48,746 nt of DNA from Clostridia bacterium (GTDB taxonomy: Bacteria > Bacillota > Clostridia > Oscillospirales > Acutalibacteraceae), in the NCBI GenBank assembly GCA_029007095.1, contig JAQXHF010000088.1:1-48746 (forward strand), given 5' to 3'. Within the stretch, counting starts at the first letter, position 1; the number at the start of each line of letters is the position of its first letter. Positions 28,897 to 37,008 of this stretch are shown here, piece by piece. The notes under the pieces were generated by a model. The model was not told the DNA's origin, did no database searches, and worked only from the letters and a program-made list of their open reading frames with translations. The position numbers and the translations under genes were made by a program.

Positions 28897-31800
28897 TTAC
28901 ATATCCTTAATTTCAGAGTGAAGCTGTTGAAGCGATTTAACTTCTCCGCAGCCGTGCTTCTGAACGGCAAGTATGCCTCTCGCGGTAGCTCTTGCCGCCG
29001 CCGCGGTAGTAATATAAGGAATCTTCGCCTTGATTGCCGCCTTTCTGAGATAGCTGTCATCGTGTACGCTTTCCTTGCCGACAGGGGAATTTACAATAAG
29101 GTCAATTCCGCCGTTTGTGATAATATCAAGCACATTCGGGCGTCCCTCGTAAAGCTTCTTAACCTTTTCGGCCTCTATGCCCGCTGCGTTGAGAGCGTCA
29201 CAGGTATTGCCGGTAGCAAGAATCTTAAATCCGGCCTCGGCGTAGTCCCTCGCAATATCTATAATTTCCTCTCTGTCCTTACGGTTTACCGAGATAAGCA
29301 TCGTACCGCCGAGAGGCAGTTTGGACTGAGTAGCCTCCTGAGCCTTGAAGAAAGCTTCGCCGTAATCCTCGGCAAGTCCGAGAACTTCGCCGGTGGAGCG
29401 CATTTCGGGGCCAAGCACAGGATCGACCTCACGGAACATATTGAACGGGAATACCGCTTCCTTTACGCCGAAGTAAGGAATGTTCTTCTCACAAAGCTCC
29501 GGAACAGGAGACGGTCTGCCCGTAAATTCCGAAGTGATTATGTCGATAGCGAGCGGAACCATCTTAATTCCGCAAACCTTTGAAACAAGGGGAACGGTTC
29601 GGGAAGCTCTCGGATTTGCTTCAAGCACATAAACCTTGCCCTTTTCAATGGCATACTGCATATTCATAAGTCCCTGAACATGCATTTCTTCTGCAATCTT
29701 CTTTGTATATTCCTTGATAGTTCTGACATTCTCAGCCGAAATATGCACAGACGGAATAATGCAAGCCGAGTCGCCGGAGTGAATACCCGCAAGCTCGATA
29801 TGCTCCATAACAGCGGGAACAAATGCGTGTGTGCCGTCGCTTATCGCGTCCGCTTCACATTCAAGAGCGTGATTTAAGAAGCGGTCTATCAGTATCGGAC
29901 GGTCGGGAGTAACTCCGACTGCCGCCGCCATATATTCGCGCATACTGTCGTCGTCATAAACTACTTCCATTCCGCGTCCGCCGAGAACATATGACGGACG
30001 AACCATAACGGGATATCCGATCTCGGAAGCAATTTTCAGAGCTTCGTCAACGGTTGTAGCCATACCCGATTCGGGCATCGGAATTTCGAGCTTATCCATC
30101 ATAGCTCTGAACAAATCTCTATCCTCTGCAAGGTCGATAATGCTCGGAGAAGTTCCGAGAATTTTAACGCCGTTCTTCTCAAGCTCTGCCGAGAGATTCA
30201 GCGGAGTCTGTCCGCCGAACTGAGCAATAACTCCTACCGGCTTCTCTTTCTTGTATATGCTGAGAACATCTTCAAGGGTGAGCGGCTCGAAATAAAGCTT
30301 ATCCGAAGTATCATAGTCGGTTGAAACGGTTTCGGGATTGCAGTTAACAATTATAGTCTCAAAGCCGAGCTTTTTAAGCGCGACTGCCGCATGAACACAG
30401 CAATAGTCAAATTCAATGCCCTGACCGATTCTGTTAGGACCGCCGCCGAGTATCATAACCTTTGGCTTGTCCGTGTTAACCGGGTTCTTGTCCTCGGCAT
30501 TGTAGGTTGAATAGTAATATGCGCTGTCGGGAGTTCCGCTGACATGAACGCCCTCCCAAGCTTCCTCAACTCCGATGGCTATTCTGCGGTTGCGGATATC
30601 CTCTTCGGGAATTTCAAGTATCTGACTTAAATATTTATCCGAGAAGCCGTCCTTCTTGGCCGCTGTGAGGGAAGCGTCGTCGGGAAGCGAGCCTTTATGA
30701 GCCGCGAGAGCTTCCTCCTCCTCGACAAGCTCCTTCATCTGCTCGATGAAATAATGCTTTACCTTTGTAAGCTCATATATTTCATCAACGCTTGCACCCT
30801 TGCGAAGCGCCTCGTACATAATGAAATGGCGATCGCTCGACGGATTTATCAACAGTCTGAGAAGCTGCTCCTTTGTCATAGAATTATAATTCTTTGCAAA
30901 GCCAAGACCGTAACGGCCTGTTTCAAGGCTGCGTATCGCTTTCTGGAAAGCTTCCTTGTATGTCTTGCCGATGCTCATAACTTCACCGACTGCACGCATC
31001 TGCGTACCGAGCTTATCCTCAACGCCCTTGAATTTTTCAAACGCCCAGCGTGCAAATTTAATAACAACATAATCGCCGTCGGGTACATACTTGTCAAGTG
31101 TGCCGTACTTTCCGCAAGGAATATCTTTCAAGGTAAGTCCTGCGGCGAGCATAGCCGAAACGAGAGCAATCGGGAAACCGGTTGCCTTTGAAGCAAGAGC
31201 GGAGGAACGCGAAGTTCTGGGATTGATTTCGATAACAACGATTCTGTCGGTTACGGGATCGTGCGCGAACTGAACATTGGTGCCGCCTATAACCTGCACG
31301 GATTCTACTATTCTGTAAGCCTGCTCCTGCAAACGCTTCTGACATTCCTCCGAAATTGTAAGCATCGGAGCGGAGCAGAAAGAGTCGCCGGTATGTACTC
31401 CGAGAGGATCAATATTCTCTATGAAGCAGACGGTTATCATATTATTTTCTGCGTCGCGGACAATTTCAAGTTCAAGCTCCTCCCAGCCGAGAATTGACTC
31501 CTCGACGAGAACCTGACCTACAAGGCTCGCCTGCAAACCTCTTGCACAGACGGTTTTCAGCTCCTCTTTGTTGTAAACGAGTCCGCCGCCTTCGCCGCCC
31601 ATAGTGTAAGCGGGACGGAGAACTACCGGGTAACCGAGTTTGTCGGCAATTTCAAGAGCGGCGTCAACTGAATAAGCAACCTCGCTTCGAGCCATCTCAA
31701 TGCCGATAGCTTCCATAGATTTTTTAAATTCAATTCGGTCCTCGCCGCGTTCAATCGCGTCAATCTGAACGCCGATAACCTCAACATTGTATTTTTCCAA

Positions 31801-32121
31801 AACGCCTGCCTTTGAAAGTGCGGCGCACAGATTAAGTCCCGACTGACCGCCGAGGTTGGGAAGCAGAGCGTCGGGGCGCTCTTTCTCTATAATCTGTGTA
31901 AGCCTTTCAACATTAAGCGGCTCTATGTATGTAACATCAGCCGTTTCCGGATCCGTCATTATTGTAGCGGGATTGGAGTTGACGAGAACAATCTCGTAAC
32001 CGAGCTTTTTGAGCGCCTTACACGCCTGAGTTCCCGAATAATCAAACTCGCAAGCCTGTCCGATAATGATTGGGCCTGAGCCTATAATGAGTATCTTATG
32101 AATGTCCGTACGCTTGGGCAT
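28897..32121 (-). CDS. carB: Carbamoyl-phosphate synthase large subunit
   Basis: Makes carbamoyl phosphate for pyrimidine and arginine synthesis together with the glutaminase subunit CarA. At 1074 residues it has normal length. Each half has a pre-ATP-grasp and ATP-grasp domain: the first starts KILIIGSGPIIIGQACEFDYSG, the second is introduced by MILGGGPNRIGQGIEFDYCC. The C-terminal MGS-like allosteric domain (about 930-1074) includes ILATGNTCDALNAAGIEAEKV. The ATG follows GGAGGATA. carA is not adjacent on either side. A minus-strand TATAAT at 32158-32163 lies in the leader with only a weak -35. Confidence 0.97.
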   Translation of the reverse strand: MPKRTDIHKILIIGSGPIIIGQACEFDYSGTQACKALKKLGYEIVLVNSNPATIMTDPETADVTYIEPLNVERLTQIIEKERPDALLPNLGGQSGLNLCAALSKAGVLEKYNVEVIGVQIDAIERGEDRIEFKKSMEAIGIEMARSEVAYSVDAALEIADKLGYPVVLRPAYTMGGEGGGLVYNKEELKTVCARGLQASLVGQVLVEESILGWEELELEIVRDAENNMITVCFIENIDPLGVHTGDSFCSAPMLTISEECQKRLQEQAYRIVESVQVIGGTNVQFAHDPVTDRIVVIEINPRTSRSSALASKATGFPIALVSAMLAAGLTLKDIPCGKYGTLDKYVPDGDYVVIKFARWAFEKFKGVEDKLGTQMRAVGEVMSIGKTYKEAFQKAIRSLETGRYGLGFAKNYNSMTKEQLLRLLINPSSDRHFIMYEALRKGASVDEIYELTKVKHYFIEQMKELVEEEEALAAHKGSLPDDASLTAAKKDGFSDKYLSQILEIPEEDIRNRRIAIGVEEAWEGVHVSGTPDSAYYYSTYNAEDKNPVNTDKPKVMILGGGPNRIGQGIEFDYCCVHAAVALKKLGFETIIVNCNPETVSTDYDTSDKLYFEPLTLEDVLSIYKKEKPVGVIAQFGGQTPLNLSAELEKNGVKILGTSPSIIDLAEDRDLFRAMMDKLEIPMPESGMATTVDEALKIASEIGYPVMVRPSYVLGGRGMEVVYDDDSMREYMAAAVGVTPDRPILIDRFLNHALECEADAISDGTHAFVPAVMEHIELAGIHSGDSACIIPSVHISAENVRTIKEYTKKIAEEMHVQGLMNMQYAIEKGKVYVLEANPRASRTVPLVSKVCGIKMVPLAIDIITSEFTGRPSPVPELCEKNIPYFGVKEAVFPFNMFREVDPVLGPEMRSTGEVLGLAEDYGEAFFKAQEATQSKLPLGGTMLISVNRKDREEIIDIARDYAEAGFKILATGNTCDALNAAGIEAEKVKKLYEGRPNVLDIITNGGIDLIVNSPVGKESVHDDSYLRKAAIKAKIPYITTAAAARATARGILAVQKHGCGEVKSLQQLHSEIKDM

Positions 32122-32204
32122 AAGTATCCTCCTGTGTGGTATTTATATATTTTATATATTATACCTTAATTCTCTCAAAAATAAAAGGGTTACATACAAA
32201 ATTT

Positions 32205-32333
32205 TTATTTTATTCTGTCATTTTCGTCCTCATTAAACGCGTCTTTGACCGCTTTTTTAACAACAAAATACGCTATAACAGATAATACAGCAATAATCAG
32301 TCCGTATTTGAGCAAAATTGCTATCAGTTCCAT
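32205..32333 (-). CDS. Small membrane protein, 42 residues
   Basis: Reads MELIAILLKYGLIIAVLSVI and then a short continuation AYFVVKKAVK ending in an acidic/basic tail with DAFNEDENDRIK. One membrane segment (about 4-25) is followed by a positively charged stretch, giving a probable cytoplasmic C-terminus. AAAGGA lies nine bases before the ATG, which is the main support. No family is recognised with confidence. Confidence 0.5.
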   Translation of the reverse strand: MELIAILLKYGLIIAVLSVIAYFVVKKAVKDAFNEDENDRIK

Positions 32334-32353
32334 ATTAAAAATCCTTTCGGAAA

Positions 32354-32488
32354 TTATAATGCTTCAAAAATTTTTGTTCCTTTTTCTTTAATCCATTTAA
32401 ACAGCAGAACACAAACAAGAGCTATTGCCGCCGAAGCAATCGCAAGATACCAATCAGGTCTGAAAACAGCGAGAACTACCGTTGTCAA
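32354..32488 (-). CDS. Possible second small membrane protein
   Basis: A 44-residue frame from a TTG start, with a core hydrophobic segment WYLAIASAAIALVCVLLF followed by KWIKEKGTK. The layout (short N-terminus, one membrane segment, basic tail) resembles the small gene 20 bases downstream, which supports a two-gene unit. The ribosome site is poor and the start is uncertain, so it may not be real. Confidence 0.25.
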   Translation of the reverse strand: MTTVVLAVFRPDWYLAIASAAIALVCVLLFKWIKEKGTKIFEAL

Positions 32489-32514
32489 CCGTCTGCATAA
32501 ATTTTGCCTGATTT

Positions 32515-32544
32515 TTGACAAGACAAACCGCAATGTGATATGAT
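32515..32544 (+). promoter_or_regulatory. Promoter of the DNA glycosylase gene
   Basis: Consensus TTGACA (32515-32520) and TATGAT (32539-32544) with 18-base spacing, 28 bases before the start codon. Confidence 0.6.
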
Positions 32545-32572
32545 TAAGAAAACATCTGCACAGGAGTAATCT

Positions 32573-33049
32573 ATGACAAACCACCCTTTTCCGCCCGTTT
32601 ATGATAAAAATTCAAAAATCCTTATCCTCGGCAGCTTCCCCTCGGTAAAATCCCGTGAGGAAATGTTTTTCTACGGTCATCCGCAAAACCGATTTTGGAA
32701 AGTTACGGCGGCGGTCATGCAATCCGAGATTCCCTCTACCGTTGAAGAAAAGAAGAAATTTCTGCTCACCAACTCAATCGCTCTTTGGGATGTGATAGCC
32801 TCCTGCGATATTGTAGGCAGCGCTGACAGTTCGATTAAGAATGTAGTACCGAACAATTTAAGAATTATTTTTGACAGCACCGATATCCAAAAGATTTTTG
32901 TCAACGGCAAAACCGCCGAGAAATACTATAATCGGTATATTTTCCCTACGGTGAAAAGAGAAGCTGTCTGCTTGCCCTCGACTTCACCTGCCAATGCGGC
33001 TTACAGCCTAAACAGGCTAATTGAAGCATGGCAAATCATAAAAAAGTGA
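32573..33049 (+). CDS. DNA-deoxyinosine (hypoxanthine) glycosylase, uracil-DNA glycosylase superfamily
   Basis: A 158-residue base-excision enzyme of the family 6 (HDG) group, expected to remove hypoxanthine from deaminated adenine. Family features are the N-terminal HPFPPVYD, the motif GSFPSVKSRE, GHPQNRFWK, an IALWDVIASC segment and the C-terminal LPSTSPANAA loop that enters the minor groove. AGGAG precedes the ATG. Its stop is followed within nine bases by the hairpin string, which would be the 3' untranslated region of this gene. Confidence 0.88.
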   Translation: MTNHPFPPVYDKNSKILILGSFPSVKSREEMFFYGHPQNRFWKVTAAVMQSEIPSTVEEKKKFLLTNSIALWDVIASCDIVGSADSSIKNVVPNNLRIIFDSTDIQKIFVNGKTAEKYYNRYIFPTVKREAVCLPSTSPANAAYSLNRLIEAWQIIKK

Positions 33050-33057
33050 GGTACGAA

Positions 33058-33275
33058 TTCGGCACAGTCGCATAAGGCGGTATTTTAGATTTACAGTATG
33101 CTGTGCCGAAAATGAAGCGCACCTTTACGGTGCATGAAAAACGAAGCAGCCTGTCGGCTATGAAGCGTGCCTGCGGCACATGATTTTATGTGCGCTTCGC
33201 TTCATACAAGATAAAGTCTTGTGCTTCATAAAGGCGTTGGCCTTTGCTTCATGTTTGCGAAAGCAAACACTTCAT
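33058..33275. repeat. String of short hairpins joined by ATGAAGC/GCTTCAT linkers
   Basis: A non-coding block. It opens with an inverted repeat TTCGGCACAG (33058-33067) and CTGTGCCGAA (33101-33110). Then come hairpins of unrelated sequence but like size: 33119-33133, 33148-33159, 33167-33179 (or alternatively 33176-33193), 33206-33222, 33230-33245 and 33253-33268. In the left half the hairpins are preceded by ATGAAGC (33112, 33160; a diverged copy near 33134-33147), and in the right half they are followed by GCTTCAT (33199, 33223, 33246; ACTTCAT at 33269). The linker orientation thus flips near 33185. No open frame fits it. Origin and role are unknown. Confidence 0.8.
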
Positions 33276-33293
33276 TATTAAAAACAAAACAAT

Positions 33294-33330
33294 CCACCCG
33301 AAAAAGAATTTTTCGTTCTTCTTCGGGTGG
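33294..33330 (-). terminator. Terminator of plsC
   Basis: CCACCCGAA (33294-33302) and TTCGGGTGG (33322-33330) form a 9-bp stem with further partial pairing in the loop. On the minus strand it is followed by TTGTTTTGTTTTT. About 120 bases lie between it and the plsC stop, with no gene. Confidence 0.65.
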
Positions 33331-33451
33331 AGTTCGTTTTATGTCGTAACAAGTGGGAAATTTGTGCGGCAAATTCCTCTTGTTTTATAGAATACTTCCT
33401 TATCCGGCGTTGGTATTTCCTATCGGATTTTCGTACCTCGTTTTGCTTGTG

Positions 33452-34258
33452 TTATTTGTTTTCGTCAAGTCCGTATTTCTTTATAACTTCCGTATTATCT
33501 TTAAGACAGTCGGTTTGCTCAAATTTCTTCTCCATTTCGTCGAAAACTTCTTTTTTCATCTGATTGCTTCGTTCTCTTTCCGACAGATTTTTGTCAGGAT
33601 AAACGGGCGGCAAGACATGAATTGTTGGAGTAGGCTTCCTATGAAGTCCTTTGTTTTTGTTGCTGAAAGTTATAATCATCGGAACTATCGGCGCATCAAA
33701 CTTCGCCGCATAACTGAACGCTCCGCGTCTGAATCCTCGCAGTCCGTTATACCTCGGCACAAGCACGGCTTCGGGATAGAAATGCACAACCTGACCTCTT
33801 TCAAGCATTTTGCCTACGGCTTCGCTGAATTTTTCAAGTGCCTTAACGCCTCTCGGTATCGGAATTCCGCCGAGCGCTTTGACGAGCAATCTTACAACAG
33901 GGATTTCAAAATTTTCCGGAATGGTAGTGAAAACCATATCCGATCTCCCTATGGTAGCGGCAACCATTCCGCAATCCATCAGGTTGACATGATTGCACAC
34001 AGTAATATATCCCTTGCCTTTGAGATTATCTAAATTTTCTTTACCCTCGACTTTCAGATTAAAAACGAGTTTATTAAAAGCTCTCAAAAGCGGAATGGCA
34101 ATAGACTTGAATCCGTTTGAAAATCGGATAAACGCCTTGCTTTCCGGTATAAATTTATATGTTTCGTCAACCTTGATATTGTACGGCGTCCACATTTTAA
34201 CAACATGCTTTTCATCGGGAGCCGTTTCGGCGGTCGGCTTTTTTACATCGTCTGACAC
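33452..34258 (-). CDS. plsC: 1-acyl-sn-glycerol-3-phosphate acyltransferase-like protein
   Basis: A 268-residue PlsC-type acyltransferase that would acylate lysophosphatidate in membrane lipid synthesis. The catalytic block is NHVNLMD (H-x4-D). Block II is around GGIPIPRG. Block III reads FYPEAVLVP, where the usual EGTR has become EAV-L, and block IV is APIVPMII. The start is chosen at GTG (34256-34258) because GAGAGGTGG lies five bases before it; an ATG at 34300 would add 14 residues but has no ribosome site. It is divergent from the two-component genes. Confidence 0.85.
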   Translation of the reverse strand: MSDDVKKPTAETAPDEKHVVKMWTPYNIKVDETYKFIPESKAFIRFSNGFKSIAIPLLRAFNKLVFNLKVEGKENLDNLKGKGYITVCNHVNLMDCGMVAATIGRSDMVFTTIPENFEIPVVRLLVKALGGIPIPRGVKALEKFSEAVGKMLERGQVVHFYPEAVLVPRYNGLRGFRRGAFSYAAKFDAPIVPMIITFSNKNKGLHRKPTPTIHVLPPVYPDKNLSERERSNQMKKEVFDEMEKKFEQTDCLKDNTEVIKKYGLDENK

Positions 34259-34367
34259 ATTTACCACCTCTCGTAAATATATTTTTATGCGGTCTTTCAT
34301 TATATATTATACTGCCCTCGGATAAGTCAAATCAAAGGTACAAATGTGGCAATTTTGTGGCAGATCG

Positions 34368-34396
34368 TTTACTTTGAAGCCGTAATCGTTTATAAT
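34368..34396 (+). promoter_or_regulatory. Promoter of the two-component system
   Basis: TTTACT (34368-34373) and TATAAT (34391-34396) separated by 17 bases, 19 bases before the response-regulator start, so the leader is very short. Confidence 0.45.
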
Positions 34397-34415
34397 TATT
34401 TTGGGAAGTGATAAA

Positions 34416-35102
34416 ATGACAAAGCTCATATATATTGCCGAAGATGACGCAAATATCCGCGAGCTTGAAAAAGCGTTCCTTGAAAAAAGCGGATTTGAAG
34501 TGCAAACTTTTGAAAACGGCGATTTGCTTTATAAAAAATTTACAGAAAATCCTGCCGACCTTGTTATTCTTGATATAATGATGCCGGGTACGGACGGTCT
34601 TTCGCTCTGCGCCAAGCTCCGCGAAGAAAGCAGCGTTCCTATTATAATCGTTTCCGCTAAGGGTTCGGATATTGAGCGAGTTGCGGGAATTACCATCGGC
34701 TGTGACGATTATCTGGCGAAGCCGTTTTCACCGATTGAACTTGTCGCAAGGGTTCAGGCGATTTTCCGCCGTATTGAAATGATGCAGCCGAAAAAAGAAA
34801 CTGCGGATTTACTTAGCTGCGGTGATTTACAGATTGATAAGGCGCGCAGAACGGTAATCAAAAACGGCGCGCAGGTCGAACTGACGGCAAACGAATTCAA
34901 TCTGCTCACTTACCTTGCCGAAAATAAAGACAGAGCCGTTTCAAGAGACGAACTTCTGCGCGAGCTTTGGAACTTTAATTATAACGAAGTTGATACAAGA
35001 GCCACCGACGACGCTATGAAAAGGCTTCGAAAGAAGCTTGCCGACTGCAACTCAACGGTAAAAATCGAAACCGTAAGAGGCTTCGGTTTCAGAATCGGTT
35101 AA
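34416..35102 (+). CDS. OmpR/PhoB-family response regulator
   Basis: A 228-residue DNA-binding regulator. The receiver domain has the acidic pair Asp10-Asp11 region (IAEDDAN), phosphoacceptor Asp53 in VILDIMMPG, Ser80 in IIIVSAK and Lys102 in LAKPF. The C-terminal winged helix (about 130-228) has the family pattern LTANEFNLLTYLAENKDRAVSRDELLRELW split over adjacent segments and ends RGFGFRIG. The ATG at 34416 follows GGGAAGTGAT; a TTG five codons earlier is less likely. The partner kinase begins 39 bases later. Confidence 0.93.
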   Translation: MTKLIYIAEDDANIRELEKAFLEKSGFEVQTFENGDLLYKKFTENPADLVILDIMMPGTDGLSLCAKLREESSVPIIIVSAKGSDIERVAGITIGCDDYLAKPFSPIELVARVQAIFRRIEMMQPKKETADLLSCGDLQIDKARRTVIKNGAQVELTANEFNLLTYLAENKDRAVSRDELLRELWNFNYNEVDTRATDDAMKRLRKKLADCNSTVKIETVRGFGFRIG

Positions 35103-35141
35103 AATCCGCTTGTAAATTACGCCTTAAAGGAATGGTCAAAT

Positions 35142-36611
35142 ATGATTGACGAATTAAAAAAACCTGCTCCGCTAAGGAAATTATCAAAAAGAAATCACGG
35201 CAGAAAAAAGCTGAAAACGCTCAGACGAAGCGTACTTGATCCTTTGCTTATAGCAATTTCGGTAATCAGCGTTGTTATGATAATTTTCTTCAATATTGTG
35301 ATTCTTCTGATGCTTTACACAAATGTTGTCAGCGACCTGAACTCAATCTCAGGAACAATGGAACAGTTAGCTGATGTTCAAGAGGACGGTTATACCGACG
35401 AAGGCAATGTTTTCAAACTTTATGAAGAAGAAATCGGGCGCAGGTCCGTTGCCTACCGAATAAATCTTATTGCCACGGACGCAAACGGAACAGTAAATAA
35501 TTCCGCCGAAAGCCTGAACGAAAGCGAAAAAACGGCGATTAAAAATAAATTTAAAAATTCAGACATAAAAGACAGCGACAGTATCTTTCAGATCAATGCC
35601 GACAAAGATATTCTCGTAATGAAACGAGTAAGCATAAACACGCAAAGCGATGAAAGCTACTACATTTTCGTTTCGCTCCTCAGTCTGCTTACAACCATTA
35701 AATCAAGCAATCAGGCGCTTTTGGTAATCGTTGTTTTTTCTGTTCTATGCTTTGTCATCTCCGCGTTTATAATCGTGCATAACATATCCAAGCCTATCAA
35801 AAAGCTCAGCGACCATATGGAGGTTATCGGTGACGGCGATTTCACTCCCGTGGATGTTGAAGAAACAACAAAGGAGCTTCATACGCTCGTCGTCAGTATC
35901 AATGAAATGCTGACGAGGCTTGAAGCGTATAAGCAGGAGCACAACCGCTCATTTCAGAATTTGTCGCACGATTTAAAAACACCGCTTATGTCTATCAGCG
36001 GATACGCGGAAGCCATAAAGTACGGCGTTATGGACAATTCCGAAGCGGCTGATGTGATTATCAACGAAAGCCGCCGTTTAACCGAAGTTGTCGAAAAAAT
36101 GTTGATACTCTCCGAGCTTGATGTTCTCAACCGACCGGTAAATATGGAGGAACTGAATCTTTCGGAAATTTTAAAGGACGAAATTAAACGAATCGACGGT
36201 TATGCAATGCAGGACGAAAAGGAAATCAAACTCGTGTTCAATTCCGAAAGTGAAACCGCTCTCGCAGACAAAAAGCTTTTATCGACCGTTATAAGGAATC
36301 TACTCTCCAACGCTATCAGATATGCAAACAATGAGGTTGAAGTTTATTGCTTTGACGGAGATAACTGTAAAAATATCTGCGTATCCGACGACGGCCGCGG
36401 ACTGAGCGACGAGGACAAAAAGTACCTGTTCGTGCGCTATTATGTAGGTAAAACCGGACATACCGGCTTAGGTCTTTCCATCGCAAAAAGCTCCGCAGAA
36501 TATATGGGTTGCACGCTCAAAGGCGAAAACAGAGCCGACTTGCCGGACGACCACCCGTGCAGAAGCACACACGGGGCAGTATTCACAGTTTCAATCCCAA
36601 ACAAGCAGTAA
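35142..36611 (+). CDS. Sensor histidine kinase
   Basis: A 489-residue membrane kinase paired with the preceding regulator. After a basic N-terminus, membrane segment 1 is about 34-60, an extracytoplasmic sensor region about 61-188, and membrane segment 2 about 191-212. A HAMP domain follows (KPIKKLSDHMEVIGDGDF), then HisKA with His276 in NLSHDLKTP. The HATPase part has the N box VIRNLLSNAIRYA, G1 DDGRGLSDED, and G2 HTGLGLSIAK. Its signal is not visible from sequence, and no adjacent target gene gives a clue. Confidence 0.94.
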   Translation: MIDELKKPAPLRKLSKRNHGRKKLKTLRRSVLDPLLIAISVISVVMIIFFNIVILLMLYTNVVSDLNSISGTMEQLADVQEDGYTDEGNVFKLYEEEIGRRSVAYRINLIATDANGTVNNSAESLNESEKTAIKNKFKNSDIKDSDSIFQINADKDILVMKRVSINTQSDESYYIFVSLLSLLTTIKSSNQALLVIVVFSVLCFVISAFIIVHNISKPIKKLSDHMEVIGDGDFTPVDVEETTKELHTLVVSINEMLTRLEAYKQEHNRSFQNLSHDLKTPLMSISGYAEAIKYGVMDNSEAADVIINESRRLTEVVEKMLILSELDVLNRPVNMEELNLSEILKDEIKRIDGYAMQDEKEIKLVFNSESETALADKKLLSTVIRNLLSNAIRYANNEVEVYCFDGDNCKNICVSDDGRGLSDEDKKYLFVRYYVGKTGHTGLGLSIAKSSAEYMGCTLKGENRADLPDDHPCRSTHGAVFTVSIPNKQ

Positions 36612-36693
36612 CTTCGCCATTGACTACGATTAGATAATCTCCAATAATTAAACAAAATCATATTGAAGCGAAGCACATCAAACCGAAAATAGC

Positions 36694-36731
36694 AAAAAGA
36701 CTTGCACACAATTAACCGTGCAAGTCTTTTT
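36694..36731 (+). terminator. Terminator of the two-component unit
   Basis: AAAAAGACTTGCAC (36694-36707) pairs with GTGCAAGTCTTTTT (36718-36731), a 14-bp stem with built-in T run. Its core is the same as in the terminator at 6873-6910. Confidence 0.85.
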
Positions 36732-36947
36732 TATGTAAATTCATTGTTAAAGATATCAACAAAGCGAAAATAACTACTGTTGTAAATTATAGCTTTTCTT
36801 ATTATCAAGCTTAGATGTTTAGCATTATAAACACTTTGTCACATCACATATATCTTAATATAAAGCTCGGCATAGCAACCGCTTCCGGCTTGCTGAATCA
36901 AATCCTCATTTTCAACTTAATTGCGCCGTATAAAAGGATTTGAAAAA
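36732..36947. other. Intergenic stretch without a recognised feature
   Basis: AT-rich stretch between the terminators of two convergent units. No coding frame, RNA gene or repeat was found in it. Confidence 0.6.
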
Positions 36948-36973
36948 GGGACTGTGAGTTTCCCCACAGTCCC
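36948..36973 (-). terminator. Terminator of the secreted-protein cluster
   Basis: GGGACTGTG (36948-36956) and CACAGTCCC (36965-36973) give a 9-bp stem with an 8-base loop; on the minus strand it is followed by TTTTTC. It lies 35 bases after the last stop of the cluster. Confidence 0.8.
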
Positions 36974-37008
36974 AAAAGAGACTTAAATTAAAGTCAGGTA
37001 GCAGTTAC

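Noticed and set aside
33112..33275. CRISPR-like array for the regularly linked hairpins
   Set aside because: The linker is only 7 bases, the units are self-complementary and 12-17 bases long, the linker orientation flips, and no cas genes are near.
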